Positions 13,081 through 25,771 of a DNA stretch of 64,000 nt are shown here, in pieces. A program made the translations under genes and the position numbers. The notes below the pieces were generated by a model, which did no database searches, was not told where the DNA came from, and worked only from the letters and a program-made list of their open reading frames with translations. Position 1 is the stretch's first letter, and each line of letters opens with the position of its first letter. The DNA is from Metopolophium dirhodum (lineage: Eukaryota; Arthropoda; Insecta; Hemiptera; Aphididae), in contig NC_083564.1 of NCBI RefSeq assembly GCF_019925205.1, forward strand, positions 28,496,447-28,560,446. The letters are read 5' to 3'.

Positions 13081-14680
13081 AATTTAATTAAATTTCTCTT
13101 ACTCTGTGCCGAAATTGTCCACGAGCGTCGCTGGTTGACGGTCTCAAAAAAAAAAAAAAAAATATCGAACTTAAATTTGCGTGTTAAAATTAATCATCAC
13201 TCGCGGAAAAAAACAATAAAAATGCCGGACACAGCCCTCGTCGCTGCAGGTGAGAGACTACCGCGCTGGTAGTGAAATTTATCGATATAGTGCTAACCGG
13301 ACGGCAACGATGGGTGAATTGGTCAGAAGAGGTGTATGCTCTTTTTTACACGTTATCAGCCTCAGGCGGTGTTCGGTGCTCACACTCGAACTTGATCGTT
13401 GGAGATGGTACGGACCGTTATTATTGTACGTACCTACTGACACACAATATCCGACCCCTCTCCCCAATAGCGACCGCGGTGCATGCGCAACGAATATTAT
13501 AATGATAATAATAAGAACATTATATTATGTTTAAAACGGGAATAAAATTGTGTCGGTATAGTTTTGACGTACACGCGCTCTGCAGCAATATAAAACATCA
13601 TGTAGGTATAATATATATCGTAATCGGTCTGGAATTTTTTTTTGTTTCCCACACACGAAAAACTACGAACGCATAATATTATTATTATTACTGTTATATG
13701 TCAACCGGATCAGACGCACTCTGGGAGCGAACAGAAATAACCATGTTTAACTGCGGTATAGGCTGTTTCATCCAGTTCAGATATCGATGACCCCAGAGAT
13801 ATTAAAAACTATATATATACACTACGAAATCAGCGGGACAATTATTATAACCGCCGTTATTCGAACTTGTGATATCTATATCGTTCGTAAACGGTAGAAA
13901 ACAACGAACTTTAAAAAACCGTCGTCGGTCGCTAACCCGCCCCGAACGTTTCGTCCACCACCCGCACCTACCTTTATGCATGCGCAGACACGCGGTGGGT
14001 GTGCCTGCGGTGAAACGCGTACCTAATATTATTGTAAGGTGGGTAATGCACGAGGAGGACTATGAAAAAAATTACGATCGCGCGAGTCGACAATGTAGAC
14101 CACACAATAATATAATAATATTTCCGAGGAAAACGCAGACCGAACGAGACGGTATACTGCAGTTGTATACCTAAATATTAAAAGGATTTATACCGCGGTA
14201 CCGTATCGTACCGACCGGGTACCGGTGTCATGGAATAATATGATTATTATTTTGTAACCGGGCGCGCGTTTCGGATAGTGTATCGAAACGTAACGTCAGA
14301 CTCGTACGCGGCGCGAGAGGCTCGGTTATAATATTATTATAATATACGACGGTGACCGCCGCCGACCGGTCGACGGCGGACAGTGCGGTGCCCCACTTTA
14401 CCAGAGAGAAGCGGTTCCGTCTGCGATGGCCGCCGACAGAGACCTACTTAATTTTTTTTTTCCTAGATGGTCGCGGCGGCTCATTGTTAAGGACGTTGAG
14501 GTCATGCGACGTGTGTAAACACAACTATCGTGCTCCGGTGCATTTAGTAAACATAACATTTTGTGTTACATACGCATCGCGGTTCGCGCTCTGTGCACAA
14601 CGGTTTTGTTTTGGAACGGTTTCAATTACAACTACTATCCCGCGGCCTGCATTCCGCACTAATTATGATAGGTAACTATT
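13081..14680. promoter_or_regulatory. CpG-rich island, candidate promoter or first-exon region
   Basis: Compared with its surroundings, this 1.6-kb stretch is much richer in GC and in CG dinucleotides (for example around 13920-14020, 14200-14420 and 14560-14620). Several ORFs on both strands stay open, but none gives a recognisable protein and they overlap in different frames, as expected from composition alone. A good candidate first coding exon sits at its left edge. In an AT-rich insect genome such an island often marks a transcription start or conserved first exons. No TATA element or initiator could be assigned with confidence. Confidence 0.4.
13222..13249 (+). CDS. Candidate first coding exon (MPDTALVAA...)
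   Basis: The context AATAAAAATG is a good insect translation start. It is followed by nine clean codons encoding MPDTALVAA plus one base and then CAG|GTGAGA, a strong consensus splice donor at 13250. If real, this is the initial exon of a plus-strand gene whose other exons were not recognised in the window; the peptide is too short to identify. It lies at the start of the CpG-rich island, which supports a promoter-proximal position. It may equally be chance. Confidence 0.3.
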
Positions 14681-14833
14681 ATAATATTATTATTATGAAT
14701 TCACCGCATTATCGAAACGATGTTTATCACTATATGTTTAGGTTCTATAGGGAAGAGGGACACGACTTGCAACCCTAAAAACACTAGATACGCTGCAAGC
14801 ATATTGTGTTCACCTGAAATATGCACTTGCATT

Positions 14834-15567
14834 CAGTGGCGGTAAAATTATATTGTCATAGGGGAAGAGGGGGGGGGGCTGATATTTAATATACTCTATT
14901 CGATCGTTAGATATATAATAATTTGGACGTAGCCCATTCGGCTCCTGTTTTTCCTAAACGGCTCCCATTTTACAAGAAAGTCAATTCCTAAACGGCTCTC
15001 GTCAAAAAAGGTTTTACGAATAGGTAAATTCCCAAACGACTTCGGTTTTTTTACAACACAAGTTCCTTCCCACTTCATAAAATAGTCTTCTGACTTAGGC
15101 TTGTCTCAAAAGAGGTGTGGTTTAATATGTGTTTTTAAGGTTCTAAGTAAATTATAAAAATTATATAAAAAATCATATATTGTCAATTAAATGTTATTAA
15201 AAAAATATTAAAATCAAAAAAAAAAAGATGTATATACAAAGACTAAAATATAAAAAAATCATACATTAGGTAAGTTTTTAAAGAACAATTTTTTCTAAAT
15301 TTTTCTATATAATCCATACGTATTTATTCTATGAAAATTCGTCAATAATGTTTCCGATGAGCCCAAGTTTTTTTCGATTTAGGTGTATTTATAATTTATA
15401 TATAGGTATATATTTCAATTTAAGCTTAAATTATACAACGGTATACAGTATACTGTTTGGAATGCTCAGAATAATTTATGGTTTCCGTTTTATACCTATA
15501 TCTAAGTTATCATAAATATTGAAAAAATAGGTCATCGTGATCTATCCCCCTCCCCATTTTACCACTG
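14834..15567. mobile_element. hAT-type non-autonomous element, 734 bp
   Basis: The left end CAGTGGCGGTAAAAT and inverted right end CAGTGGTAAAATGGGG form terminal inverted repeats, each followed inward by a G-rich run. The flanks CTTGCATT and CTTATAAT match at 5 of 8 positions, consistent with an eroded target duplication. Near 14940-15060 the phrase CCTAAACGGCTC recurs as CCTAAACGGCTCTC and CCCAAACGACTTC. This keeps a 60-codon minus-strand ORF open, but that looks like repeat structure, not a gene. Confidence 0.6.
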
Positions 15568-18500
15568 CTTATAATATGTATTTTTTAATGTTAAATTAAT
15601 AATTATTAATAAAATAAATAGCATTTAAAATAAGAAAATACAATTCAATTACCTACCTAATTTAAATACATTTCAAACTATTCCAAAATAAATAAACACA
15701 TTTTTTTAAAATCTAAATTCTAATGAAACTAACTTTTATTTTTATTGATTAGAAAATAGTCAATTACATTGGTCGATTGATGAACTTGATTGATTTGATA
15801 ATTAATTAGCCATTTCTTCTTCTATACCTAAGTGGTGTGCTGGTGTACACGTGGCAGTGCGTGGGTGCCTTTAAATTATGTAATGATAGATTGTTGTTTT
15901 GATAATAAAGTTATTAAAAAAGGTCAACAAATTAAGAATTAAGTTTAAAAAATCAAAAATCAACTTAAATAAGTCTCAAAAAGCAAAACAACTAAATATG
16001 CAAATACATGTAACATAAAATTACAAATTTGGATTCGTCGTAACATGAAACTAATTTGTATCTAGTTGGCCTTTTTTTACAATTGAATAAAACAAATATG
16101 CAAATACTAGAAGACCTCTGGTATAAATATATTAGCAATACCTACCACAATAGGTTAATAGGTAATATGTATAGTACGACTTACGTGATTATTCTTGTGT
16201 GACTAAATTTGGTCGGCCACTGGTGAGAACAAGAGGACCCCTAAAAAAACTTAATATTACTAACAATATTTATTATTTTTATGAGCTTAATTTTTTTTTT
16301 TAATAATATTTTACGTTCATGATACAAATATGAATCCAAACATAAATTATTTTATATTTATATTTACCTTTTAGAATTGTCCATTACCATCAATTTAAAA
16401 TTAGCATTATATTAGTTAATATACAATTTATAGGTAGGTACTTATAATTTATAAACAATTCAACCACTATGAATACTACTATATTAATTACTATAGAATT
16501 TGTTTTTACTTTTTCATTTCTTAATAAACTAACACGTCATTCAAATTGGTTTTACTATTATACCAGTAAACCAGTGAACATACCTTCAATAAGATAGGCA
16601 GATAGGTATACCTAAAAAAATAGCAGAGCTTAAACTAAACAACTAATTTATAACATATTACACTCTATAATTGTATTACTACCAAATTAGGTTAAATGTT
16701 AAAATATAGGTTACAACTTACTTGTTATAATATAAGCTTGAATTATTAGGTAATAAACATTATATTGAAAACTTCATTGATCACTATAAGATATAAGTAT
16801 TTTTATCTATCTACAAATGATTAAAACAATATTTACCTATACTATCTGTGGTGTTTTTTTTGTAGCTTTTATCACAAAATATTGCACCTCAATAGTTAAT
16901 AAAAATATTATTATCTGCACATTATTACAGAAATCATAGATTAGATTAAGAGGTACCTAAGTTACATTCTAATGTAATAGTATTATTATTAATGTTATTT
17001 CAACTGGTTACCTAGTGATGATAGAAAGAAATTTAAAAAAAAATTTAAACTAACTTGGATATTTTTCATAGTCTTATTCTAACTTTTTGACTGTTGGATA
17101 ATGTAGTGTTCGTTCACTCGAAATTGTTTTCATTCTTATTGTATTTCAACAACTTACCACGAGAGTAGGTAATGCGTCAATGCTAAGTCATTACTCATTA
17201 TATTTCTTGGTTTTGACTGATGATAAAATAAAATATATGTTAGGTAGGTACAGTTTTGAAAATAATTGTTTTTATAAAATAATTGCCAATTAGTAGGTAT
17301 ACCGGTATACGTATTTTTATATAGATGTAGGTACACATGTCAGTGTACCTATGCTATCACACAATAATAATATAATTTTACAACTCATCAAAAAAAAAAA
17401 TTGTGTTTTACTACAACTATAATCAATAATTATACGTAAATTATGATATTATGATATTTTGTAGTTTTTTTTTTTCGAGAGGATGACTTAGGTGAATAGT
17501 TAGAATTTAGAACCACCAAATTTGAAATCAGTACCCTTGTAGTTTAAGCAATTTATGGTCGATAATTACATATAATTTTATATTTATAAATTTATATGTA
17601 CAGTTCAGAGCCATTATAGTATTATACCTATATAGGTGTTAATTGAATGGCGGTATGAGAGAAGGGGCATTGTCCCAATGATACTTATTGTATAATGACT
17701 AATGACTAATAAGACTAACTGTAAAAATAGGAAGTTTCAGCGTCCACAAAAGGTTTTCATTAAAATTGCTTGAATCCTTTAAATCCCTTAAATCCCTAAA
17801 ACCCTCAAATCCAATTTTAAAATGAATTTCTAATTAGAATTAGAATCATTCCAGTATAATAAATTATACTCCAATATACTATTGTGTTATAATATGAGTT
17901 CTGTGTAATGTTTATTGTGGTTTAAGTTAGATATAAACAATTAATAAAATAATGTCTTTGGTATGAAAAGGAGCAACCATGTTTGACTAATGGTATCAAA
18001 AGAAAAGTTAAATATTTTATAATAACGAAAATATACAAATTTTGCATATTTGAACATAGTTCTCAAATTAATATACTTATTCTTTGTCAATTAATGTCAT
18101 TTTAAATGCTAATTATTTTCTTATGCATGTTTTATGATTTTTATTTATCATTGTAGTCTGCGTTGGCAAAATAAACATGAGCCAAAGAATCTAAACCAGC
18201 ATTCCGAAAAAAAAAAAAAAACGTTTATCAAATGAAAACACTTCACATTGTTGTCGCAAGTTGCATAAACACTAAATATACACGTAAACCCTCATCTATG
18301 TTATGTAAACTAAACAGACAAACAAGGAGGCTTTATTGGCGTTCCAGAGCTACGATATTATTTTTATATTCCTGGGCCGTATATTTTTTTTTAATGTTTA
18401 TAGACGTTTTTTAATCACACGAAGAGTGATAAAAATATTATTCAAGATCCCGTTGGATTGTCTCATTATGATTTATGTTTTAGTCGACATAATTATTACC

Positions 18501-18780
18501 TAATTATAAAGCTGCTATTATGAATAAGGGACTAACCAAAAACGGTAGAACTATAGTCTATAATGTTATATAATAACGACGATAGTAATAATAGTATAAT
18601 AATAATATAGGTATTAATTATATGAAATGTTTAATTTTAACGTTGATTAGTATATTATTTTTCGATGCCCATAATATACTTATAGCTCTAATGATATCAG
18701 TTGTTTGATACATCTAACACATAACTGTAGGTATCTCTCGTTGTCAGATTAAAAAAAAAAAAAATAACAATAATAAAACT
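15568..18780. other. AT-rich intergenic sequence, nothing identified
   Basis: No gene or bounded element is evident on either strand. ORFs of about 60 codons near 17154-17336 and 18232-18414 show no motif. A run of AAATCCCTTAAATCCC-type words lies near 17775-17815. Confidence 0.5.
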
Positions 18781-19320
18781 CGTCGCCAAATCACGGACAA
18801 TGACCCGGTTGTCAAATTTGAAAATACGTCAATTAATTCGGCTAACGTCGACCTACGGAGAGCCCGCAGCGTGCCACGGCTTATCTCGCGAAAAGTTAAT
18901 TTGCTACGATGTGCTCACGACAGACATACGACTATAATATATAATGCTATTATTATTATTATTATTATTGTTACTATGACAAATCGATGTGACGTCCTCA
19001 AGCGTCGCAAGGCGTTATATTATTATCTCTCTGTCTGCAGTGAGCAAACGTGACGCGTGCTTCCGCAACACCAACACTTGTTGGAGCCACTCTGGGTCAA
19101 TATCAGAGTTAATTGACCTGTTATCGATTTTATGACGAAAACACTATCGGTGACGTTGTACATAATCATAAAACGTTGAGTGTCTGTATCGTTCGGTGTG
19201 TTAATTGTGGTAACTGTGGTAATTGTGCAACAAGCCAAACGGCACAATGCTGATGATATCGAGTAGGCACTCTTTTGGAGTATCACTTTTTAAGATCGGA
19301 GAGTTATTGTCCGGCAGCTG
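18781..19320. other. Moderately GC-rich patch with coding-like minus ORF
   Basis: Composition rises in CG content around 18780-18920. A (TTA)n microsatellite is at about 18946-18968. On the minus strand 19023-19286 stays open for 87 codons with varied codon use. Its middle reads NVTDSVFVIKSITGQLTL, which loosely resembles a cadherin-repeat strand. It has no ATG start, no matching neighbours and no clear splice sites, so it is not called as a gene. Confidence 0.25.
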
Positions 19321-19929
19321 TATACAGATAACGTTATAAACAACAGTGACATAATATGTTTACGGATTTTAATTAAATTTTTTTTAATAGGTCAATTAAA
19401 ATTAAATACTCACCCGTTGGTTCTTTTGATGACAGTCGTTTGATTTTAAATAACGCGGCTTCCCCGACAATTATTATAAATTGTTGTATTATACACAATA
19501 TATAGTAATAATAAAATCCTCTACGGCAGACAACGCTATTATTGGTATTATCGAATCGACAAAACGTGTCCACTCGAATGTATAATATAATAATATTATG
19601 TTCGCATGTACCATAAATAATTGTTATTCAAAACATGAAGTATAATTTCAAATTAGTCGGATGGGTGTTCATAACGTGCGTCCGAGAATTATATATAGAT
19701 TTATGTATAGTGGTTTTTAAATATACAATATGAATCATTTCGTAATTTATAATTTATTAAATCTTCTACAGAGTTAAAAGCAAGAAAATGTTTAATAAAA
19801 TAAAATAAACTATTACGTTTTTTATGCTGAACTTTATTATTTAAGCGTATACTTATATTTTATATCGAACCATTTTTATTAAAAAAATATTAACTCGATA
19901 ACCATATTTTCTAAACAATAATATATCTG

Positions 19930-20447
19930 TGACCACATGATTACCATAAATACAACCCTATACTTTGTCCAGTGTTTGATCCTATGCTTTGTTTATTGTC
20001 ATAGCAAAATTCGTATCGGAAATTTACGTCTAGTAAATTAAAAAGAAAGAATAGAATCAGACGGGGTCAAATCAATTCTAGGCAATAAAATATGCTGGCC
20101 AGTTCCTTGACTAGTTATGGATTCTAAATCTAAAGAATGGTCGTACATATTTCGTACAATAAAATATCTTGTACCAATGTACCATTCAATGGATTGGACA
20201 CTACATTTAAATTTCTCAAAAGTATTACGATAGTTCCTTGTTTTAGTACCAAACTGTGCGGAGGTAAACCACTTAAATGTAAACTATTTAAAAATTCTGT
20301 AGAAAATAGAAAATGGTCACAGATTTTTGACACAGTGCTTGAACTTAAAACCGTTTTTTCTTGTCTAGGCAACATGTTAACAATTACATTATTTATTTCG
20401 TCACAATTTTCATTTCTGGGGACATAAGTATTAAATTTAACATCCAC
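19930..20447 (-). pseudogene. Helitron PIF1-type helicase remnant
   Basis: The minus-strand frame from 20447 gives an N-rich stretch then TEFLNSL, SGLPPHSLVLKQG and ILLRNLN...NGT. These are the conserved C-terminal words of PIF1-like helicases carried by Helitron transposons and their captured relatives. After a frameshift the text continues LLPRIDLTPSD, then RRKFPIRI, then FAMTINKA, matching the order of the family's later motifs (IPRI, the QFP..L strand, and MTINKxQGQT). At least two frameshifts and several stops break it, so it is non-functional. The upstream helicase motifs and the Rep domain are not present in the neighbouring sequence. The 105- and 96-codon ORFs here are this remnant and its antisense shadow. 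Confidence 0.8.
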
Positions 20448-23400
20448 TTATCCGCACCTTTTTTTATATGATTATGTTATTACTATTATGTTTGATCCAC
20501 ATCGTGTTCTAGATTTTAAGTAGACAAAAGAAACTGTCGTTGGTTTTTCAGTTATATTATGATTTTATTTTTAAGACATTATCGTGGAAAGCAAAAAACC
20601 GTCAAAAGTTAAATGTAGAGAATGATTTTAGCCGGAAATGTAGTGTACATAATATAATGTAGCGCATCGTGAAAAGTTAGAAATTTTGTTTCAACAGTGT
20701 GTTTTTTACTTATTTCAGAGTACATTAATGGTATTTTTTTTATTTTAGAGTTTTTATTACTCTTTTATAAGTACATTTTTTTTATTGGTAACAGTTTTCA
20801 TTTCAGGAAAAAAAATTTAAAAAATTTTTTTTTTTCTTCCTATAGTAGTTAACCGCGGTATGTAGTATCAAATATATTGTATTATAACTTTATTGTACCT
20901 TTATATCATTATACATAAGAATTATATTGTTGACTGGTAGTTAAATTTAAAAGTATTAAAAACATTGCCACAGTGTATAGTTATATTATTGGGATGTTCA
21001 TTGTTCACATCATTTTTTACCATAATATCGCCATCATTCACTTTCGTCAACAATTTTTGTGTTATTTCATTAGATTTGCAACAGATTTGTTGATTAATGA
21101 CGGTTTTACGAGTAAAATATATTTTTTGTTTTAACTTAATGATAAAATGTGATTTTTCACTTTATGTTTTATAGTGATCACTGATTATAGTAGGTAGTGA
21201 TTGTATATGTATAAATGTACCTATTATACACATTTTTTTTGCATTCCTGTATAATAAATTAATAAATTACTAAATAATATTACTATTGTAAAATATAAAT
21301 AACAGCTGATGGCGTCAATGGATCTGAATGAAATACCAGATATTATACTTACAAGTTACAATACTGAAAACCAGTTATGTTCTAGGATTAGGGTTACTAA
21401 ACCAGTTTATCATGACGTCAAAATCTTTTCATGTATTTTATTATCACTTGATTTTATATGAAAATTTAATATATTTTATAGTCACATACAAAATGATAAA
21501 TTGAAAACAGCATTAAGGTTTAACGGGATATTAATAAAAATATTTTTTGATTATGATAATCATTATTTATCTCCAAAATTTCATGTTGTATTTTTTAAAC
21601 CAAATTCAAGTTCAACCTTGTGTATAGTTGTATCACAAATACCACTGAAAAAAAAATACCACTCAAGTAAAATATAATATACATATGAATACATCCTATG
21701 ACGTAGGTATAGATGGCATAATACTACAATGTCTACGCGTGCTTTATAAAAAAAGGTTATACAAAATAATAGTTAAATATATAATTCTAGCCTTTGTTAT
21801 TAATAATCATTTGACAGAATTGTAGGTATAATATGTAAAATATATTACTTAGGTACTTAAAGTAATAGATTGAAAAAAAAATGTCTCATATTATGTTTGT
21901 TCATATTATATCACTTAATATTGGCAAATCGGTGGAGTGGTTTCCTCTATCTGTGAGTAGGTTTTTAAATTATTTTTTACAAAAACAAAGGTGAATGCTA
22001 AAATTATCATATTGTTCCAAATTCGCTTATAATAATATAATATCAAAACAATTACATACAATAATATTTCGGCTAGGTACCTATCAAAATAGCTAAATGT
22101 AGTCAGGCAATATTAGTGTATACATTATGTTGTTGTAACTTGTTGTAAACACTAGAACTCATGTAGTTATTACACTATTACACTATTAGGATGGTTATTA
22201 ATTAGAGAATATCAACACTTTATTTATTTTACCCACGAATAATGTATTATATCAAATTGCAATTATATAATAATTAATAGGTAGGTATATCAATATATCA
22301 TATTGTATTATATCCATACGCCTGAATAGTTTAATATACAATGACGAAAATATGACAACTTTCGAAAAAGGCTTTTGATTTGCTATTTGGTTAAAAATAT
22401 AAAACGGAACGTAGTTAAACACGGGAACACAGCCAAGGGTTGGCTACATTTAAAATTGTTCATCTACTCTGCAGTGTTTAATTGTATAATAATATTATGT
22501 TTTGTATAATACGACGGACTGAGCCGCGGTTTGCTTGTATGTAAGTTTGCTGCGTGATAGGGAAACACAAAATATGATAACCATTATTAGAACGGGTGCA
22601 AACCGATTTTTGAAGAAAAACGGATTTATTCTTAAACATACCCACCTGCCCGATGATTGATGATCGTGAACCTGTAATGAGATGCCGACGCTAAATTTGG
22701 CAAATCAATGATTGCTGGTAACTGGTAATATTAAATATCGATGCTTTTAATAAATGTACCGATGAATTATTTTTAATTGAAATACCTCGGTAGTGTTTGT
22801 TAACACATCAAAAACATAATAATATATTTAATTATAAGGCTGGCAGTATAAACGTTTTGAATGCAAAAAATCTACAACTTTTACTCATAGGTAGGTATGT
22901 AGGTTTGAAGTTTAAGAACCTAATAAAAAAATCGAGTTTAACGAATTGCATAGTATCTTAGTAATAGGATATCATAAGCTAAAGATACTGCAGGGATCGC
23001 TCGCCATGAAAAGTCATGACCCATTATAGAATTCAAAAACTAATTATTCCATTAAGCAGTTTAGTTAAAATCATATTTCTAAAATTTTGTTAAATTTGTT
23101 CACAACTATTCTATATTGGTTACTTTTCTCTCACGGACATTTGGACATAAGGCCAATCGAAAAAAAAGTTCCGTTTTAAAAATAATATACCCACCACATT
23201 TTTAATTTATAGAATCTTTAAAACGTAACTATTGAAGCCGTTTAATTTAATAAAAATGTGAATGCATAAAAAAGATGAAAATATTTTTAAAACCAATACA
23301 TTATGAATCTAAAATTATGATAGGGTATGACATTTTATAGCTTATATTATTTTTTATTTTAAATTCTGAAAAGGTTAAACTCCTAGAATCTCTAAAAAGT

Positions 23401-24371
23401 TATTATAAACGTTATTTTAATTTTTATATAATATCCTTAAAAGTTATTGAAATATTCATATTTAAAGTTTAGAATAGGATAAGTTCAGCATAAAGTGCAT
23501 TTAGTCTGAGATTTTATGAATACCTATTATAGTTCACTCTATACGTTAACTATACTAGCATTTTAACTACAGTAAATACTGCACAACGTATTCTATAATA
23601 ATATAGTACTTATTAGTACGTACTAAATTAAAAATAATAATAATAAAATATTAAAATTTAAAATATATGAGAGGTAATAAATGTATTATTAATATTATTT
23701 TTAGCAATAATAAACATACAAATTGTTAATTTCTTACCTACAAAACCACATTTAGATTAAAATGTTTTTAATTTATTTTATAAATATGTTGGTACTTAAT
23801 AAGAAGTAAATGTATATCTCAGTTACCTCTTGTTATATTAATATTACTATTAAATAACAGTCATAATAATTTAGATGGTATTTGTTTCAGACGTTGATAC
23901 GCATAAAAACGTATACGTATAAAAACGTTAATGGAATTATAATGTAAAATTGTCAACCCTCGATAGGTATAAGGATTCATATAAGGATTTTTATACCTAG
24001 GTATTTATGCAGAAATATGAAAAGTTGCATAATTAATTAAACTGAAAAAAAATATTGACTAGTTTCAATTGTTAATTTATTAATATAATATTATGTTAAT
24101 CGGATTTTCCGACTTTTGTCTTTTAGACTAGCTGTTAATACATACCGATCTTGTTTAGTATAGCTTCTACCACGGCTTCTATGTCTGAATGGCTCACAAT
24201 TAAGTGGTCTTAAACACCTGTTGGTGAAATTAATAACCACAATATTTCAAGTTGATAAAACATAATTTTGTACATCAAAATACTATAATGTGATAAACAT
24301 TAGAAATGAAATAGTCGCAATTATCAAACAATTAATTTAATTTAAAATTTAAAAGACCAGTACTATAGTGT
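20448..24371. other. AT-rich intergenic sequence, nothing identified
   Basis: No convincing coding or structural feature. A slightly GC-richer stretch around 22380-22560, including CACGGGAACACAGCCAAGG, resembles transposon-derived text but could not be bounded. Confidence 0.5.
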
Positions 24372-25160
24372 TATGCACGGGCATGGACCAATTGCGCCGA
24401 AACAAAATTTGTATTTTAGGGTCAATATACTAATTGCGCAGCGTATATTTTAGGGTCAGTGTACCAATCGCGTTTCTTATATTTTATGGTTAGTGTACCA
24501 ATTGCGCTCTTTATATTTTACAGTCAATATACCAATCGCGATTGTATTCAAATTTGCCTGGTGGCTATCTTCAGATTTAGAAATATTGTTTTTCGATCTA
24601 ATTCCATCAACATCAACATAAACACACTAAAATGCTTGAAAATTAAACGTATTTATTGTTAAATTGATTACTGGTTAGAGTGACTGGTTATAATACATTT
24701 TATAACAGTATCGGGAATTTTATGAAACGTTATTATTATTACAGACATCACGGGACTACGGAAGTATGCATTTGAGTGATAGACGAAAACAAGTTATCAT
24801 TGTCATACATTTTACATAATTGACGATAAAAAAGTAACTTGTTAACTGTGAAGAAAAACATTGTTTATTTATTTATATTATATTATGTATTATGCATTAA
24901 TATTCTCAAAAAATCGGTTAGTGTAATCATTTATTATATAATTATAATTTATATCTAACTAATAACTTTTCCTTAGGTATTGTAAAATGTTTTGAGCGTA
25001 ATTGGTCTATTGACCCTAAAATATATAAAGCGCAATTGGTCTTTCGACCCACAATTTTTAGAGCGCAATTTATTGGTATATTGACCCTAAAATGTTTAGA
25101 GCGCAATTGGTATATGAAAAGGTAATTTTAAGCGCAATTGGTAAACTCCCTTATACACGT
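24372..25160. mobile_element. Foldback element with reiterated arms
   Basis: The left arm (about 24378-24545) repeats a unit of roughly 35-40 bases five times, with core ACCAATTGCGC followed by a TATATTTTAGGGTCA-like linker. The right arm (about 24994-25145) carries the same unit inverted, with core GCGCAATTGGT and linker TTGACCCTAAAAT, also about five times. The approximately 450-bp centre is plain AT-rich sequence with no transposase. Long inverted repeats made of internally repeated units define foldback-type elements. The ends are approximate; no clean target duplication was found. Confidence 0.7.
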
Positions 25161-25471
25161 TATTATTGTTCTGGCTTTTATGAGACGAACATAGTAAGTT
25201 GTTAACTTTGTATTATGTGCAACCAAAATAATAGTAAAATATATTACGTAAATATAAATGTTTTAAAAAAAACACAGGCTACTCACACTTTTGTTTTGTA
25301 GGTTTCGAGTATACCTATATAGTGCATTATTGAATAAGTCACTGTGTTTGGTTGTTTTAATAGGTACTTAAATTTTAAACCACTGCAAACCAAAAATGGT
25401 TCTGACCGAAGGTGAAAGAATATTATAATGATATATTAGAATTAGAATTTTCTTAGTTTGAAAGGTTAAAC

Positions 25472-25763
25472 CAGAGGTATTCAAACTGTGCGTTCGGCTC
25501 CCAGTGACGTCGCGAGGTTTTCAAAGGGAACCGCGTCAAAGCAACGTAAACCAAAATGAATGTACCTAGCTCTAGTATAATTAATATAAATATTATTTAT
25601 AATTATTAAAGCGATTATGGAAACGATAATGAAACACGTATTAGCCGACTATTTGGAGTTTTATTTCTAATACTTAAGTCACTGTTATTACCACACTTAA
25701 TATTGGCTATAATATTGTGAACACACAAAGGAGCCACGGGATGAAAAAGTTCGAATACCTCTG
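25472..25763. mobile_element. hAT MITE, 292 bp, with target duplication
   Basis: The left end CAGAGGTATTCAAACT and inverted right end CAGAGGTATTCGAACT differ at a single position. The flanking octamers GGTTAAAC (25464-25471) and CGTTAAAC (25764-25771) match at 7 of 8 positions. The interior is non-coding, so mobility would have depended on a hAT transposase from elsewhere. Confidence 0.8.
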
Positions 25764-25771
25764 CGTTAAAC

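Noticed and set aside
14896..15078. 60-codon minus-strand ORF
   Set aside because: It lies inside a MITE and is built on a repeated CCTAAACGGCTC-like phrase.
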